Positions 33,713 through 44,679 are shown, counted from the first letter of the stretch. The stretch is DNA of 64,000 nucleotides from Aldrovandia affinis (GCA_029706075.1 JAINUG010000321.1:158694-222693), one strand, 5' to 3'. Notes: generated by a model from the sequence alone, not told the origin. Translations and numbers: made by a program.

Positions 33713-34211
33713 CTGAATCACAGACTGATGTTAATTATATTTTGTCCATGAATACTTATTAAATAATTCCAAATGGTCTGTCTGCTTCCTTTCATAGCTT
33801 TTCCCCTGGTTGCGCTGCTTCCAGACGTGTATTTTCATATTAAAGAATTTAACCAATCACATTTCAGCCATCATTTGTTGCCAGGGTCAAAGAAATCTGC
33901 CTGGAGGCCTTCACAATCAGTTCTGCAGGCCCTGTAGCATAAAATAAGTGTTGATAAAACTGTTGCTTCAACCAATCAGATTTTGAGTTGGGGACACGAA
34001 GGCCTTATAGAAGGCCTAGGTAACGTCAGCGTATTCGCACCCTTTGATTGGATAGTCAGAGAGTGTCTGACTATGATGTAATGTGATTGGTTAAATGCTT
34101 TAATATGAAAATACACGTCTGGAAAGCTATGAAAGGAAGCGAACAGACCATTTGGAATTATTTAATAAGTATTCATGGACAAAATATAATTAACATCAGT
34201 CTGTGATTCAG
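33713..34211. repeat. Internal inverted repeat 1 of the hAT element
   Basis: The left arm 33713-33862 is complementary to 34081-34211, with one 18-19 base interruption in the left arm; the arms begin CTGAATCACAGACTGATG on the left. The loop (about 220 bp) contains a second-order repeat of AGGCCT words. Confidence 0.9.
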
Positions 34212-34415
34212 ACATTTGAGCGGACATTTTCAGCCCTAAGTTTAATTCAAACTTATGCCAGAAATACGACAGGGCAGGCTCGACTTTCAGCATTAGCTTC
34301 GATGGCGATAGAAAAGGACTTCTTGATGGAACTGAAACACACGGATAATCTGTACGACAGAGTAATTGAACTCTTTTTGAGGAAAGAAAGGAGGATGGAT
34401 TTTGTGTACAAATAA
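34203..34415 (+). pseudogene. hAT transposase C-terminal dimerisation segment
   Basis: FERTFSALSLIQTYARNTTG, then QARLSALASMAIEKDFL and a closing KERRMDFVYK are characteristic of the hAT C-terminal dimerisation region. The catalytic core and zinc finger are gone; one foldback arm ends at the start of this segment, so the rest was probably replaced by the inverted duplication. It cannot transpose by itself. Confidence 0.85.
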
Positions 34416-34594
34416 TAAGGATTTTTGGTGAGTAAAATGTTGCTATTTTCCTAAATAATATTGCAATTTAATGAGGTTATTATTATTGATGCTTTTTTAT
34501 GTCTGTCGCAGCTGGAGCACCCCGGGTTTGTTTCTTCAGTAAAGGCATTTATTCTGGATACACGTGTTATCTATCTGCGATGCAACGGCAACGG

Positions 34595-34774
34595 GTGTCT
34601 GTTCGGTTTGTTTTTGCACTTTGTTTATTTATCTTTCTTCAGTCATGTTTCAACCTCGTTTTGTTCCGAAACGAAGACGGAAAAACCGAATTTACCGAAG
34701 TGCATGACAGAACGCGAATGAAACATAACTGAAGAAAGATAAATAAACAGTGCAAAAACAAACCGAACAGACAC
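34595..34774. repeat. Internal inverted repeat 2 of the hAT element
   Basis: GTGTCTGTTCGGTTTGTTTT through CTTCAGT-ATGTTTC at 34595-34652 pairs with 34727-34774 around a loop of about 75 bp. Confidence 0.9.
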
Positions 34775-34896
34775 TCAAAACATAACAATAAGATGATTTT
34801 TATAGCCATAAAATAGTTATTGAGGGGTGGATTGATTCAGACGGAGCACTACTGAAGGCCTAGGTGTGAAATGCACGGCCCGCCACTGTTATAATA

Positions 34897-35745
34897 TATA
34901 TTTTCTCTATCACTGTGGTTTTTTGTACCTTTCAGAGGATCTTACCCATCTGGGATATTCAATGCTGTGCTAACTTAATGACAGTTGAGGACATGATTAA
35001 ATTGTGCCAGAAAACACATTTTAAATCTATTCCATTCTGTGGCCAGCAATGGCTGTTGTATACATATGCTATTTTATAAATGTTCAATTTATTTGTAATG
35101 ATATCTGATCAGCCAATATTGTCTCAGCTCTTTCCATATAGATTGAAGTAATGTTCCAAGATATTATCTTCCTTGCCATCATTTCCTTTCCTCCCTGGGC
35201 TGATAAAATAAAAAGAAACATAATAAAAACCATACATTCATTGCTTGATAGCACATTGGATGCACAAATGATTACATTAAAATATCGAAGGGGTCAGTGA
35301 CAAGATGTGAGCGTTTTTGGTTAGATAGGGAAAATGGTTGGTTCTCTGTTGGTGCTCAGCTATATCCCACTGCTACCTAGCCAAACTAATAATAAGATCT
35401 TATTCAATTTTTGCTCAACCCCTAATCTTAATGATCTTCATTTAAATCAATGAATTGTTTATTTTGTCCCTTATTTTGTTCCTCTTTTGGCAGACTCCCA
35501 ATTCTTGGGACAAGATCAAATATGTAGCCTTTTTCCTCTGGCGGCAATGTTTCTTCTATTTTTAAAGGTTCAGGCAGTACACTCTGCTGCACTTATAAAT
35601 GCTCCTACAGGTCTCAGTCTAAACCTATATGTGTGTTTCATAATGATCTTGCAATGAAAAACAATACAATTTAATATTAGTAACAGATGAAGAAATCAGT
35701 ATGCCTAAAATTATTTTAACAATTCAGTTTACCCTACACAAACAT
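34897..35745. other. Unannotated AT-rich region
   Basis: No gene, repeat pair or element end that I can support. Confidence 0.4.
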
Positions 35746-35865
35746 AATATTATTATTATTAGTAGTAGTATTCATAATCATCATCATCATCATCATAATA
35801 GTAATCATAATAATAATCATAATAATAATCATAATAATAATCATAATAATAATCATAATAATAAA
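35746..35865. repeat. Trinucleotide-type microsatellite
   Basis: (ATT)n, then (CAT)n, then repeated AATAATCAT units. Apparent open frames of Tyr-Asp repeats across it are an artefact. Confidence 0.95.
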
Positions 35866-36107
35866 TACATTTGACATATATTGAAAAGTGATTCCATGTC
35901 AATCTGAATATGTGAGATTGAGATCTGCATCTCTGGCATGTGATAGATATATAAATGCAGTTAAAAGAATATATGTATAAATGACACTGGATCAGCATTC
36001 TTGTGTATTGCCATCATTTATGCTGTTTCTTGTATAGTTTGACTTGAGTATGTTATTCTGACTTAAATGTTCCCTTTCTATACAAAACTGAAATAAAATA
36101 TAATACA

Positions 36108-36355
36108 TTTTACATTACATTTACATTTTAAGCATTTAGCAGACAATCTTATCCAGAGCGACTTACAAGATGTGCATTAATACATGACAGGAACAATCAT
36201 AGTTAGCGCATGAGATCAGTGCAGTAATACAGCAATAGACATCATTGCGTACCATACCTGTAACACTGGGAAGGAAAATGTTAGTGCAATTCTTTGTAAA
36301 AAAGTTTTTTAATTTTTTTACTTTTTTAAAATAGTGTTGAACAAGTAACCTCGAT
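36108..36355 (-). mobile_element. L2-B 3' end, 5'-truncated copy
   Basis: Minus-strand L2-B 3' UTR with the terminus ACATTTTAAGCATTTAGCAG. Its hairpin is partly mispaired (GACAATCTTATCCAGAGCG). Only non-coding sequence up to AATAGTGTTGAACAAGTAAC. Confidence 0.87.
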
Positions 36356-36559
36356 GTGGAGGTTTAACAATTCTATTGTATTCTAGTGTAATAGTAGTAA
36401 TACTACTATTACTAAAATATAATACTAATATAATACTACTAATCCTGTGACTACTACAACCACCACTATTTACATCAATTCAATAATAATAATTATAATT
36501 ATAATGATAATTTTAACTGGTAACTGCCAAAATAAAGGAAAGATTAGAGTAAATGAGGG
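36356..36559. other. AT-rich simple sequence
   Basis: Contains a small inverted run of TAGTAATACTACTA and ATAATTATAATTATAATGATAA; no gene. Confidence 0.6.
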
Positions 36560-36850
36560 ATACTGCTAGCTCTGTTATGGTGTGGGATGCATTTTCCTGG
36601 CATGGTTTAGATCCACTCCACCCCTTAGTGGGCAAAGTAAACACTGATAAGTGCAAAGCAATGCTGTGTGATCACTTTCATTCTACAGTGAAGCATTTAT
36701 GGGAGTGGTCTCTTCCAGTGTGACAATGTCTCCATCCACAGGGCATGACTGGTCAATGAATGGTTTGATAAGCTTGAAAAAAAGTCACCAGATCTCGACC
36801 AATTTAACACTTATGGAGAATTCTGGAGTGGACTGTTTTCCACCATCATC
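36560..36850 (+). pseudogene. Tc1/mariner transposase fragment
   Basis: In degraded frames it reads VMVWDAFSWHGLDPL, LVGKVNTDKCKAML, QCLHPQGMTGQ and SPDLDQFNTYGEFW, corresponding to the DDE core of Tc1 transposases from the VMVWG block to the SPDLNPIE block. The catalytic Asp/Glu positions are mutated and the ends are missing. Confidence 0.8.
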
Positions 36851-37934
36851 AACAAAATAACAAATTATGGCATTTTTCAAGGAATAATGGTGTTGCATCC
36901 CTCCAGTAGGGTTCCAGACCATTGTAGAGTCTATGCTGTACTGATCTGGGATCTGTTGACACCTAGTGTAAAATGTTGGAAGTCTGTCTTGAGTTGGAGC
37001 TATTTCGTCAGTAATTGTGGACCATGTCATGTATATTAGGTTAATTGTCTTTATTGTGGGAGTTATAATCATTGGAGGTTTGCTTCTGCAGGAGTTGCTT
37101 CTACAGGAGTTTTTGTCATTGTTCATTTGTGCCAGTTCAGGAGGTTTGGACAATCCAGCACACCCATGCAATCAAAATCGTGCTGAATTCACAGGGGGCT
37201 GAAAACATTGTTGGCAGGGAGTGTCCCGCATAAGATTGATAAGTGTCTTTCCAGTGTTATAACATATTTTGGTATAGCCAGGGGGAAGTTGCACATACAT
37301 TCATAACAGACTTCCTAGTGTTATGACATAATTGGTATAACTATGGGGAAGTCTAGTTTAAAAAAAAGCTGACAAGGGCAATAAGGGGGTCAACCCCATG
37401 GGTGTTGGCCAGAGTATTGCAACTAGCTTAGCTTTGCAGTTCAACAGGGATTGTAAAAAATCTAAAGTAATAAAAGCTATACAGAAGGGGATTTTGACCC
37501 ATGGCCAAAAGAGGGGAAAGAGCCAAACAAAACCACGGTCGTGCAAGCCATGCAGGATTGGAAAAATACATTTGGCAAGATTAAAAATAATAAATCATTA
37601 AAACACATTGCAGGCACTCTGTTAATCAGTGTGCTATGATTTAAAGTATGAAAAGTGACATAATAAAATTACAGGTGAGTGTTGAAGATATGAGACACGA
37701 TATTATCCAATGCACAAAAGAAAAATGTAAGGAAAGTTAAATGGAAGTGCATGTGTTAAGAAGGGCTAAGCCAGCCCCAATTAAACCAATATACCCATCA
37801 CTAGCATCATACAATCCCACAAACCTGTTTGTGCGATATCCATCCATTTAGCTGTTTGCAGCTAAACAACAGATGGTGACTAGTCTCCGGGAGGAAATAA
37901 GAGTGTCAGTGCAATGCGCTGTGGATGTAATCAA
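36851..37934. other. Unannotated region
   Basis: Frame 37017-37202 (plus) starts with a hydrophobic stretch (LIVFIVGVIIIGGLLLQ) resembling a signal anchor, and 37398-37601 is Lys-rich with one CxxC. Position near the retroviral env remnant might suggest proviral sequence, but I cannot support it. Confidence 0.3.
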
Positions 37935-37937
37935 TAT

Positions 37938-37970
<33 letters not shown>

Positions 37971-38068
37971 TATATATATATCAATATATGCCATTTAGCA
38001 GATGCTTTTATCCAAAGTGACTTACAGTAGTGAATGCATACATTTTTCAGTACATGTGGTACCAGTGG
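37935..38068 (-). repeat. (TA)n tract and SINE 3' tail fragment
   Basis: Alternating TA at 37938-37982 leads into the tail of the tRNA-headed SINE (ATATGCCATTTAGCAGATGC, TTTATCCAAAGTGACTTACA, to about 38068). The tRNA part is absent, so this is a 5'-truncated minus-strand copy. Confidence 0.8.
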
Positions 38069-38611
38069 GAATCTTATGGTGGGATGGGTCTCTTGTCACA
38101 GTCAACAGTAAACATATAGTCCTCTAACATATAATCACCGTTTTGAGCAGTCCTATCATCATTTAGGCTGTCTGCTGCCGGTAGGGGCATTGTAGCCCCA
38201 ACACCACCAGGTACCATGACACCTACCCATTTTAGTAACCTGGCTTTTGCACAAGTCAACATTATGGTGCAACAACAGATCATTAGTCCTAATGTTATAT
38301 CCTAACGATCGGCACCAACACCTGAACTATCATAGTTCCCTACGGTCCCATCCTATCCTGTAACCATTTATTTGCAGACCATCCTGCATCCTTGGATGGA
38401 CCAAATGCATCTCTGATATTTTGTAATGCTGTAATTACACTAGTCATGTTGTCAGTAGAATCAGGTACCAATGTGTAACATTCATCTCCTGTCAAATTTA
38501 ACACAACACATAATCCTCTGTTTTGCCAAAATATAATCAAGAGCCATTTCATGTTTCAATAAAGTTAGTCTATGACTCCTAGCAGTATCGGACAAATACT
38601 GAAAACCTTTA
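38069..38611 (-). pseudogene. Retroviral env remnant, transmembrane subunit
   Basis: Frame 38552-38340 contains IFWQNRGLCVVLNLTGDECY and further NMTSVITALQNIRDAFGP, with the layout of a retroviral TM ectodomain: an NR box followed by clustered Cys and a heptad-like region. After a stop, frame 38283-38074 gives a membrane-proximal hydrophobic and Cys-rich segment (MICCCTIMLTCAKARLLKW) and a charged tail. Stops and the LINE insertion upstream make it non-functional. Confidence 0.72.
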
Positions 38612-38643
38612 ATGGTTTCATTCGCGGACCCTGCACTTCACCT

Positions 38644-40510
38644 TCACCTATCTGCTTCGTGCCTTGTGGCACATAAGGCCTCCACAGAGCATCTCCACTT
38701 CTCCTGGTCCGCAGCAGCCACTCTAGCTTCGGCCCATGATCTCCATCCCGCTCCATCTCTTTCCTTCTCCACTGTGCGTCTCCAGGTGGTCTTTGGTCTT
38801 CCTCTTTTTCTTTTTCCTTCTGGTGCCCAGGTCATTGCTATGTTGCAATCGTTGTTTTGGTCCTGCCTTAGTATGTGGCCGATTGTCTTCCATCTCTTTC
38901 GCTTCACTTCCTCGCTCAGTGGTCTCATGCTGGCTCTTTCTAGTAGTTCTTCAGTGCTGATGTGGTCTTGCCATTGCATTTGTAGGATTCTTCTTAAACA
39001 CTTGTTGTGAAACACATCAACTGCCTTGTTGTCTCCTTTGTTCATTTTCCATGTTTCACATTCATATACCAGCACTGGTACTACCAGTGTTTTATACAGC
39101 CTGAGCTTTGTTCTTCTTGTGATGCTCTTGGAGTTCCAGATCTTCTTTAGTCTGACGAATGCACCTCTTGCTTTTGAGATTCTGTTCTTCAGGTCTTTCA
39201 TTCCTCCCCCTACTTTACTCACTGTAGCTCCCAGGTAAGTGAATTCTTCTACGTCTTCAATATCTTCTCCATTGATCTTGATCTTATCTTGGTTTCTTGC
39301 ATTGATTCTCATGGTTTTTGTTTTCTCTGTGTTGATCTTGAGTCCAGTCCGTTTGGCTTCTTTTTCCATCCTTGATGTTTTCTTGCATATGCTGTTTAGT
39401 GTGGGAGAATAATGCTACATCATCTGCAAAATCTAGGTCATCAAGCTTTGATGTAAACTTCCACCTGATTCCATTCTCGCCGTGTTCAACTGTTCTTTTC
39501 ATTATCCAGTCCATGATGATCAGGAACAAGAATCCTGACATATTGCACCCCTGTTTGACGCCACTTTTGATGTTAAACCACTCACATATTTCTCCTTGAT
39601 CTATAACTGCGCACTGAAAGTCTTCATAGAATCTTCTCACCATTCTGATAATCTTCTCTGGGATTCCGTACTTCTTCATAATGAGCCATAGACTTTCCTG
39701 ATGGACAGAGTCGAACGCTTTTTCAAAATCTACAAAGTTCAGATATAGTGTTGCTTGCCATTCGTCAACCTGCTCGATGATGTTCCGTAGTATGAACACT
39801 TGTTCTGTTGTTCCTCTGCCCCTCCTGTAACCTGCTTGTTCCTTCCTTAACCTGGAGTCAATTCCACCTCTGATCCGGTCTATGATGATCCTGCCAAGTA
39901 TCTTATCCACAATGGGGAGCAGGGTGATGCCTTTGGAGTTCTTGCATTCTTTAAGATTTCCTTTCTTGGCTAGTTTTATGATGAGCCCTCTCTTCCAGTT
40001 CTTTGGGATCTTTTCGTTTCTCCATATTTTCTCCAGCAGCTGGTGTATCTTCATTGTTGAGAAATCTATGTCAGCTTTTAGTATCTCTGCAGTAATGGAG
40101 TCTATTCCTGGTGCTTTTCCATTCTGTAGTCCTTTTATCACTTCTTTTACTTCTCCTAGTGTTGGTTCGTGTACAGCGATCTCTTCAATCATGTCAGTGA
40201 GTTCACATTCTTCCTCCTCGGTTATTGGATGTTCCGGTTCTTCTCTGTTAAGTACTTCTTTGAAGTGCTCTGTCCACCTTGCCTGTACTTCCTCTTTTCC
40301 ACTGATCAGGATACCTTTCTTGTCAAGGACTGCTGTGCTTTGCCTGGGTCTCTCGTTGCAGAGTGTCTTTGTGAGTGCGTATAGTGTCCTCATGTGTTGT
40401 TTTCTTGCGACGTCTTCTGCCCTGTTTGCAATGCTCTCTATCCATTTCTTTTTGTCTGTTTTTATACTTCTCTTGGTTTCTCTGTCTTTCTCTGCATACT
40501 GTAATTTGAT
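38644..40510 (-). pseudogene. RTE-like LINE reverse transcriptase and C-terminal domain
   Basis: Frame 40393-39284: EEVQARWTEHFKEVLNREEP, GLQNGKAPGIDSITAEIL, IPKNWKRGLIIKLAKKG, GITLLPIVDKILGRIIIDRI, LRKEQAGYRRGRGTTEQVFI, NFVDFEKAFDSVHQESLW, SGVKQGCNMSGFLFLIIMDW and LDDLDFADDVALFSHT (the FADD box). It shifts frame near 39370 and continues 39369-38644 with GLKINTEKTKTMRINARN, EEFTYLGATVSKVGGGMKD, CETWKMNKGDN and GKRKRGRPKTTWRRTVEKE. Only this shift and two stops between endonuclease and RT (near 40553 and 40538) separate it from an intact polyprotein, so it is a fairly young copy. Confidence 0.88.
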
Positions 40511-40552
40511 CCGTTTCTTGATTCTCTGAGTGGGTGCTCAGAATCTTCCTAT

Positions 40553-41600
40553 TTATTTCTGCTCTTTGGTCAACAAGTCTCCAGGATTCTTCACTGATCC
40601 ATGGTTTTTTCTTCTTCGTGGTCTACCTAGGACTGCTTCAGCCGCCTCTGTGTAGGCTTTCTCCATTACCTGAGAGTCATGCTCAACCTCGTCACCTTCT
40701 TCCACTTCTGTCTCTTCACTTTCTAGCACTAAGTATCTGTTTCTCAGACTGATGGTAAATGTCTTCAAGATGTTTTTATTCTTCAGCTTTGCTGTATCAT
40801 ACTTGACTCTGGGGTTTTTCTTTTCTTTTGGATGTGTTTTCAGTTTTAGCTTGACTGTTGTGCATACAAGGTGATGGTCGCTCCCAATATCTGCAGACCT
40901 GTATACTCTTGTATCTTCCACTGAGTTCCTGAATCTTTTGTTAATTATCACATGGTCTATTTGATTCCTGGTCTTTCCGTCTGGGGATATCCATGTTGCT
41001 TTGTGTATGTCCTTGTGTGGGAATAGCGTTCCAGTGACAACTAGTTCATTGAAGTCACATAAATTGCACAGCCTTTCTCCATTGTTGTTTCTCTTCCCAA
41101 GCCCGTGCCTGCCCATTACTCGCTCGTAGCCTTCATTTTCATCTCCTACTTTGGCATTCATGTCTCCAGTGATGATCAGCATGTCATGTGTGTTCCTCTT
41201 GTCTAGTATATCTTGCAGTCTTTGGTAGAATTCGTTCTTTGTTTGCTCTTCTGCATCTTCAGTGGGTGCATAGATGTGCACAACCATCATCTTGATGTGT
41301 TGGGAATAGTATCGGGCTTGAATGATCCTTTCGCTGACTGGCGTCCAATCAATCAGGGCTCTTGCTGCCCTTTTTGACATTAATATGCCCACTCCTGTCG
41401 GTGGTCGTCATCGTCTCTCTTCCTGAGTAGATGATGGTTTGTCCTTCCATGAGTTCCACTTTTCCTTGTCCCGTCCAGTGTGTCTCGCTGATGCCCATGA
41501 TGTCAATATTTTTTCTGCTCATCTACCTTTGCCACCATGGTGATGTTTCCACTTCTGTACAGCGTTCTTACATTCCAATTTCCAAGCTTCATAGCTTCTT
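40553..41600 (-). pseudogene. RTE-like LINE endonuclease domain
   Basis: The 5' part (41600-41395) has KLGNWNVRTLYRSGNITMV, the N-terminal strand with the catalytic Asn, followed by a frame break at about 41400-41500. Frame 41392-40553 carries MMVVHIYAPTEDAEEQTKNE, LIITGDMNAKVGDENEGYE, GLGKRNNNGERLCNL, ATWISPDGKTRNQIDHVII and SADIGSDHHLVCTTV, giving the GDMN, NQIDH and SDHH boxes. In the family it nicks target DNA. Confidence 0.87.
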
Positions 41601-41639
41601 TCGGGTGCACTAATGACCTAATCGCCCAAAGGCGCCCTC

Positions 41640-41965
41640 GCGGCTTTGGTCCTTGGGCGTCATGGTGTCTCTCTTGCTAGGAGGACTGGCTATGGTGTCC
41701 CGTGGGTTCCGTGAATTTGCTCTGTTTCTAGTTTCTGTAATAATATTTTTTTTCCAGGAGTGGGTTATTGGCCCGCAGCCCAACCCCCAACCTGGAGGGC
41801 CAGTGGGATCACTCTTTGTCTGTCCTCTACCTTTCGACCTGTTCGGCATGGGTAACCCTGCCAGGAGTACGAGACTCCGGCCGACATAGCTCTAGAGGTC
41901 ATCGAGGTGCGCAAACTGCCCCACCACGATAAGGTGGTGATCCCGTCGGGGCAGGGACCCTGCAA
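41640..41965 (-). promoter_or_regulatory. 5' UTR of the RTE-like LINE with conserved-looking hairpin
   Basis: At about 41962-41920 (minus strand) CTGCCCC and GGGGCAG enclose CACCAC-TTATC-GTGGTG. Downstream lie CTAGAGCTATGTCGGCCGG and CCTGGCAGGGTTACCCATGC. Its edge position suggests a 5' element such as an internal promoter or RNA structure. Confidence 0.5.
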
Positions 41966-42879
41966 TGTATACGTAATATTATCTTTATGATCAGCCAAAT
42001 GTTATTCAGTATCATGGAAATAATCCAATTCCCCATTTCTCCCCCAAGGAAATTCTCCAATGATATGATTCAAATTTTTGAAATTGAGCCATTTCTCTAT
42101 ATTTTTTTAAAAATATATTTTTTTTTTTCTTACTGCCGTGTGTATTAATAAATTGTGTGTCATTATGTTTAAGTTTTTTCTGCACTTGACACATTGTCAG
42201 TGCCTCATATGGGAGCTTTAACGTTGCCATATAACAGCATCCGGACCACCCATGATGGATAAATATATATGCTTTATCTCCACAGATCCACCAATTATCT
42301 TTAAAATTACCTAATTACACATTTGCATGTACTGTCTGATTATACATGAGTAGGTTCACACTCTCATTTTTTTTAATGGTAAACTTAATTGTATATACTT
42401 GGTTTGGTTTCCCCTCTGCTTGTAAATCAAATTGCATCATATAGATATCACTATCAGATATCCCTAAAAACTATTTATCTACCCCTGTTGTTCCATTGGA
42501 ACAGAAGCAAATGGGTACTCTTACAGGCTTTACATAGATTTCATCAGGTACTGTCCTATTAATTTCAGGTCGGTCAGATAGGCTTTATGTATGGCAACTC
42601 CAGTAGCCACTTACATTTTGTTGAGGGTCTAAACAAACATGTTGAGATGGATACCAAATGATCATATGGTGCATATTGCTGATAAAATAACCATGATAAT
42701 GCAGCGAATTGACACTCTCTGGTCAATGGTTCTGGGATTGTTTCCAGGATTGAAAGCCATGTACTAGGGGACGGAATTCTCACTATACAGGGGCAGCCAT
42801 CTTGACTTGCAAGTCTTACAGAATGGGTTAGAATGTTTCTACTTGCCCATGGATCTGCAATTTTTATCACTGAGGCATC
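41966..42879 (-). other. AT-rich sequence between LINE and integrase remnant
   Basis: Lies where integrase end and env start would be in the minus-strand provirus. The frame 42870-42574 has no recognised domain. A T-rich tract (42103-42130) is on the plus strand. Confidence 0.4.
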
Positions 42880-43092
42880 AAAGCCAAAAGCCTATTTCTT
42901 CTTCATACAATTCCATGGAAGGAAGAACTCCTTCTGGTCTCTTGAAGGGTACAGTCATTAGTCTACCACAAACAATCTCATGCAGTGTTAGATGTGTTTC
43001 TCTGTTTCAATTATTTCACATGGCCATGAGCGCTAAGGCAATGCATGTAACCCAATCTAATCCTGTTTCCGCACATGATTTAGATAACTTTG
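42880..43092 (-). pseudogene. Integrase C-terminal fragment beyond the SINE insertion
   Basis: Minus-strand residues CAETGLDWVTCIALALMAM, then THLTLHEIVCGRLMTVPFKR after a frame break, correspond to the part of retroviral integrase after the catalytic Glu. It is separated from the core by the SINE at 43098-43271. Confidence 0.72.
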
Positions 43093-43097
43093 GCTTT

Positions 43098-43271
43098 AAT
43101 AATAATAATAATATATGCCATTTAGCAGACGCTTTTATCCAAAGCGACTTACAGTAGTGAATGCATACATTTTCAGTATATGTGGCCCCAGTGGGGATTG
43201 AACCCACAACCTAAGCGTTGCCAACGCCATGCTCCACGCCATGCTCTACCAACTGAGCCACAGAGAACCAT
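43098..43271 (-). mobile_element. tRNA-headed SINE with L2-type tail
   Basis: Minus strand: GTGGCTCAGTTGGTAGAGCA (A-box-like), GGTTGTGGGTTCAATCCCC (B-box-like GGTTCAATCC), then the tail TAAGTCGCTTTGGATAAAAG and CGTCTGCTAAATGGCA, ending in (ATT)n. A short duplication (GAGCATGGCGTG, GAGCATGGCGTT) is present in the tRNA-like part. Related copies lie at 37983-38068 and 51128-51285. Pol III transcription is expected from the boxes; the tail matches the L2-B hairpin. Confidence 0.9.
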
Positions 43272-43275
43272 ACAA

Positions 43276-44660
43276 CCATACACAGAGGCTTTAAAATCGC
43301 ATTGTATTTTTCCACCAACCCAGCTGACTGAGGATAGTATGCGGTGCTGAATTTTTGATCAATCCCAATTTGATGAATTGATCAAACTCTTACAGACTTC
43401 TGTAAAGTTTTTAGCTGTGAAATGGACACCGTTGTCACTAGACAAATGTTAGCAAATGCCAAATCGACTGAAAATGTCCCTCACCAAATATTTCACAACA
43501 GATTTTGAGTCTATGTGGACTGTTGCAAATGCTTCAATCATTTAGTAATGAGACAATAAAGTTTGCCTTGTTTCCAATCAGTCATATCAATGTTATCCAT
43601 TAAGGTGAGAAAAAGGACCCCATGGAGGTGGCATTTTTCCAGGTTTAGTGGGAAGTCCCTTTTTGATGTTGTTCTCTTGACAAATTTGGCATTGGTAAAT
43701 TTAATTCTGAACATGGTCTGTGACCTGGGGTATAAACCAATCAGAACATACTTTTTGCAGAATGGCAAACACCATGTGCTGCCCTGCAGAGACTAGGAAT
43801 CAACCTGCTTGGTGTTACAATTTTACCTGTATTTGCCTGTCTCCAAAGGCCATTGGCTGGGTCTTGTTTACATCCCCTCTGTACCCATAAAGCATTTTCC
43901 GGCGGGGAAACCGCTTGCTGTACCTCTAAAAGGTCATTCAAAGCAACATCTGAAGTATCAATAACTGGACAGATATACATCATGGGCACCAATGGGCGTT
44001 CAGCAGCTGCTTTAGCTGCTGAGTCTGCATGTCTATCCCCTGTTGACGCAATGTCAGTACCTTTAGTATGAGCGGTGCACAATAATAGCCAACACTTTAG
44101 GTAACTTCATAGCCTGTAATAGCTCTCTAACCAATGGAGCATTTTCTATGGGTGTACCTGCTGCAGTTGCATAAGCAGAATCACTATAAACCTACTTTCC
44201 CTTACTGTATAACGATTCGTGTTTGTCAGTTCAATAACTCAACACCCAGCCTGTCTCTGCCCTGTATCAGGGTGCCTAGAAGCAGAACCATCAACAAAAA
44301 ATATCTTATCAGGATTTGGCAGAGGTCCCTGGTGTAAGTTTGGCTGCGCTTGCGATTCTACATGCACCAGTTCTTCACATCGATGATCCATTCCCTCATC
44401 TGCTGTGGTCAGTAGTTCAGCCGGGTTGACCATTGCACATAGGGTAATTGCCAATTCAGGTCTAGACAGTAGGACTTCATATCCACTCAATTTTCTCTGG
44501 GTGATGGCTGATTTCCTGCTACTGAGTAGAGTGTCCAGAGCATGGGACACATACAGTGTTGTCGGATGTCCAATAATCACAGGCGATGATTTATCCACAG
44601 CAAAAGCTGTCGCCACCAATGTAATTCCATTGTGAATTACTGGCGATATATGGTACTCAA
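43276..44660 (-). pseudogene. Minus-strand retrovirus pol: RNase H and integrase
   Basis: 44619-44239: connection domain (ATAFAVDKSSPVIIGHPT, LSGYEVLLSRPELAITLC) and RNase H start (IFFVDGSASRHPDTG). After a shift YSDSAYA-like sequence is in another frame near 44180. 44082-43741: AHTKGTDIASTGDRHADSA (RNase H C-terminal His/Asp) and the following linker. 43768-43538: integrase zinc-finger region and NIDMTDW. 43440-43276: SDNGVHFTAKNFTEV and AYYPQSAGLVEKYNAILK, giving the second Asp and the Glu. Catalytic residues are recognisable but frames shift several times. Confidence 0.83.
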
Positions 44661-44679
44661 ATCACTCTATGTATTTTCT

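Larger units (their letters stand above)
33660..34888 (+). mobile_element. Non-autonomous hAT transposon
   Basis: Begins CAGTGGTGGGCTGTC and ends with the complement of CAGTGGCGGGCCGTGC. It is flanked by a perfect 8-bp duplication TTATAATA (33652-33659 and 34889-34896), the hAT signature. The 1229-bp body keeps only the last transposase exon (34203-34415) and has two large internal foldbacks (33713-33862 with 34081-34211; 34595-34652 with 34727-34774). Confidence 0.93.
38612..41965 (-). mobile_element. RTE-like LINE, near complete
   Basis: Runs right to left: a 5' UTR with a strong hairpin (about 41965-41650), apurinic-type endonuclease (about 41600-40553), reverse transcriptase (about 40500-39284), and a C-terminal region ending near 38644. 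It splits retroviral env sequence. The clade is inferred from the endonuclease style (ITGDMNAKVGDENEG) and the lack of an RNase H; related RTE-group clades are possible. Confidence 0.82.
38069..44660 (-). mobile_element. Minus-strand endogenous retrovirus, nested with LINE and SINE
   Basis: Reading right to left: pol connection and RNase H (44660-43741), integrase zinc region and core (43768-43276), a SINE insertion (43271-43098), integrase C-terminal part (43090-42880), diffuse sequence, an RTE-like LINE insertion (about 41965-38612), then the transmembrane part of env (38611-38069). No LTR was recognised at either end. Its pol resembles the plus-strand provirus at 24.7 kb but is a distinct, less damaged copy. 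Confidence 0.78.

Noticed and set aside
35759..35998. Open frame rich in Tyr-Asp repeats
   Set aside because: It is a translated trinucleotide microsatellite.
37017..37601. Retroviral leader or gag on the plus strand
   Set aside because: A hydrophobic start and a Lys-rich frame are suggestive, but no conserved motif or adjoining pol in that orientation supports it.
39882..40529. 215-codon plus-strand frame
   Set aside because: It is exactly antisense to the RTE-like reverse transcriptase, whose motifs are clear.
41915..41965. HDV-like self-cleaving ribozyme
   Set aside because: The first stem and inner hairpin are present, but no partner for the second long helix was found downstream.
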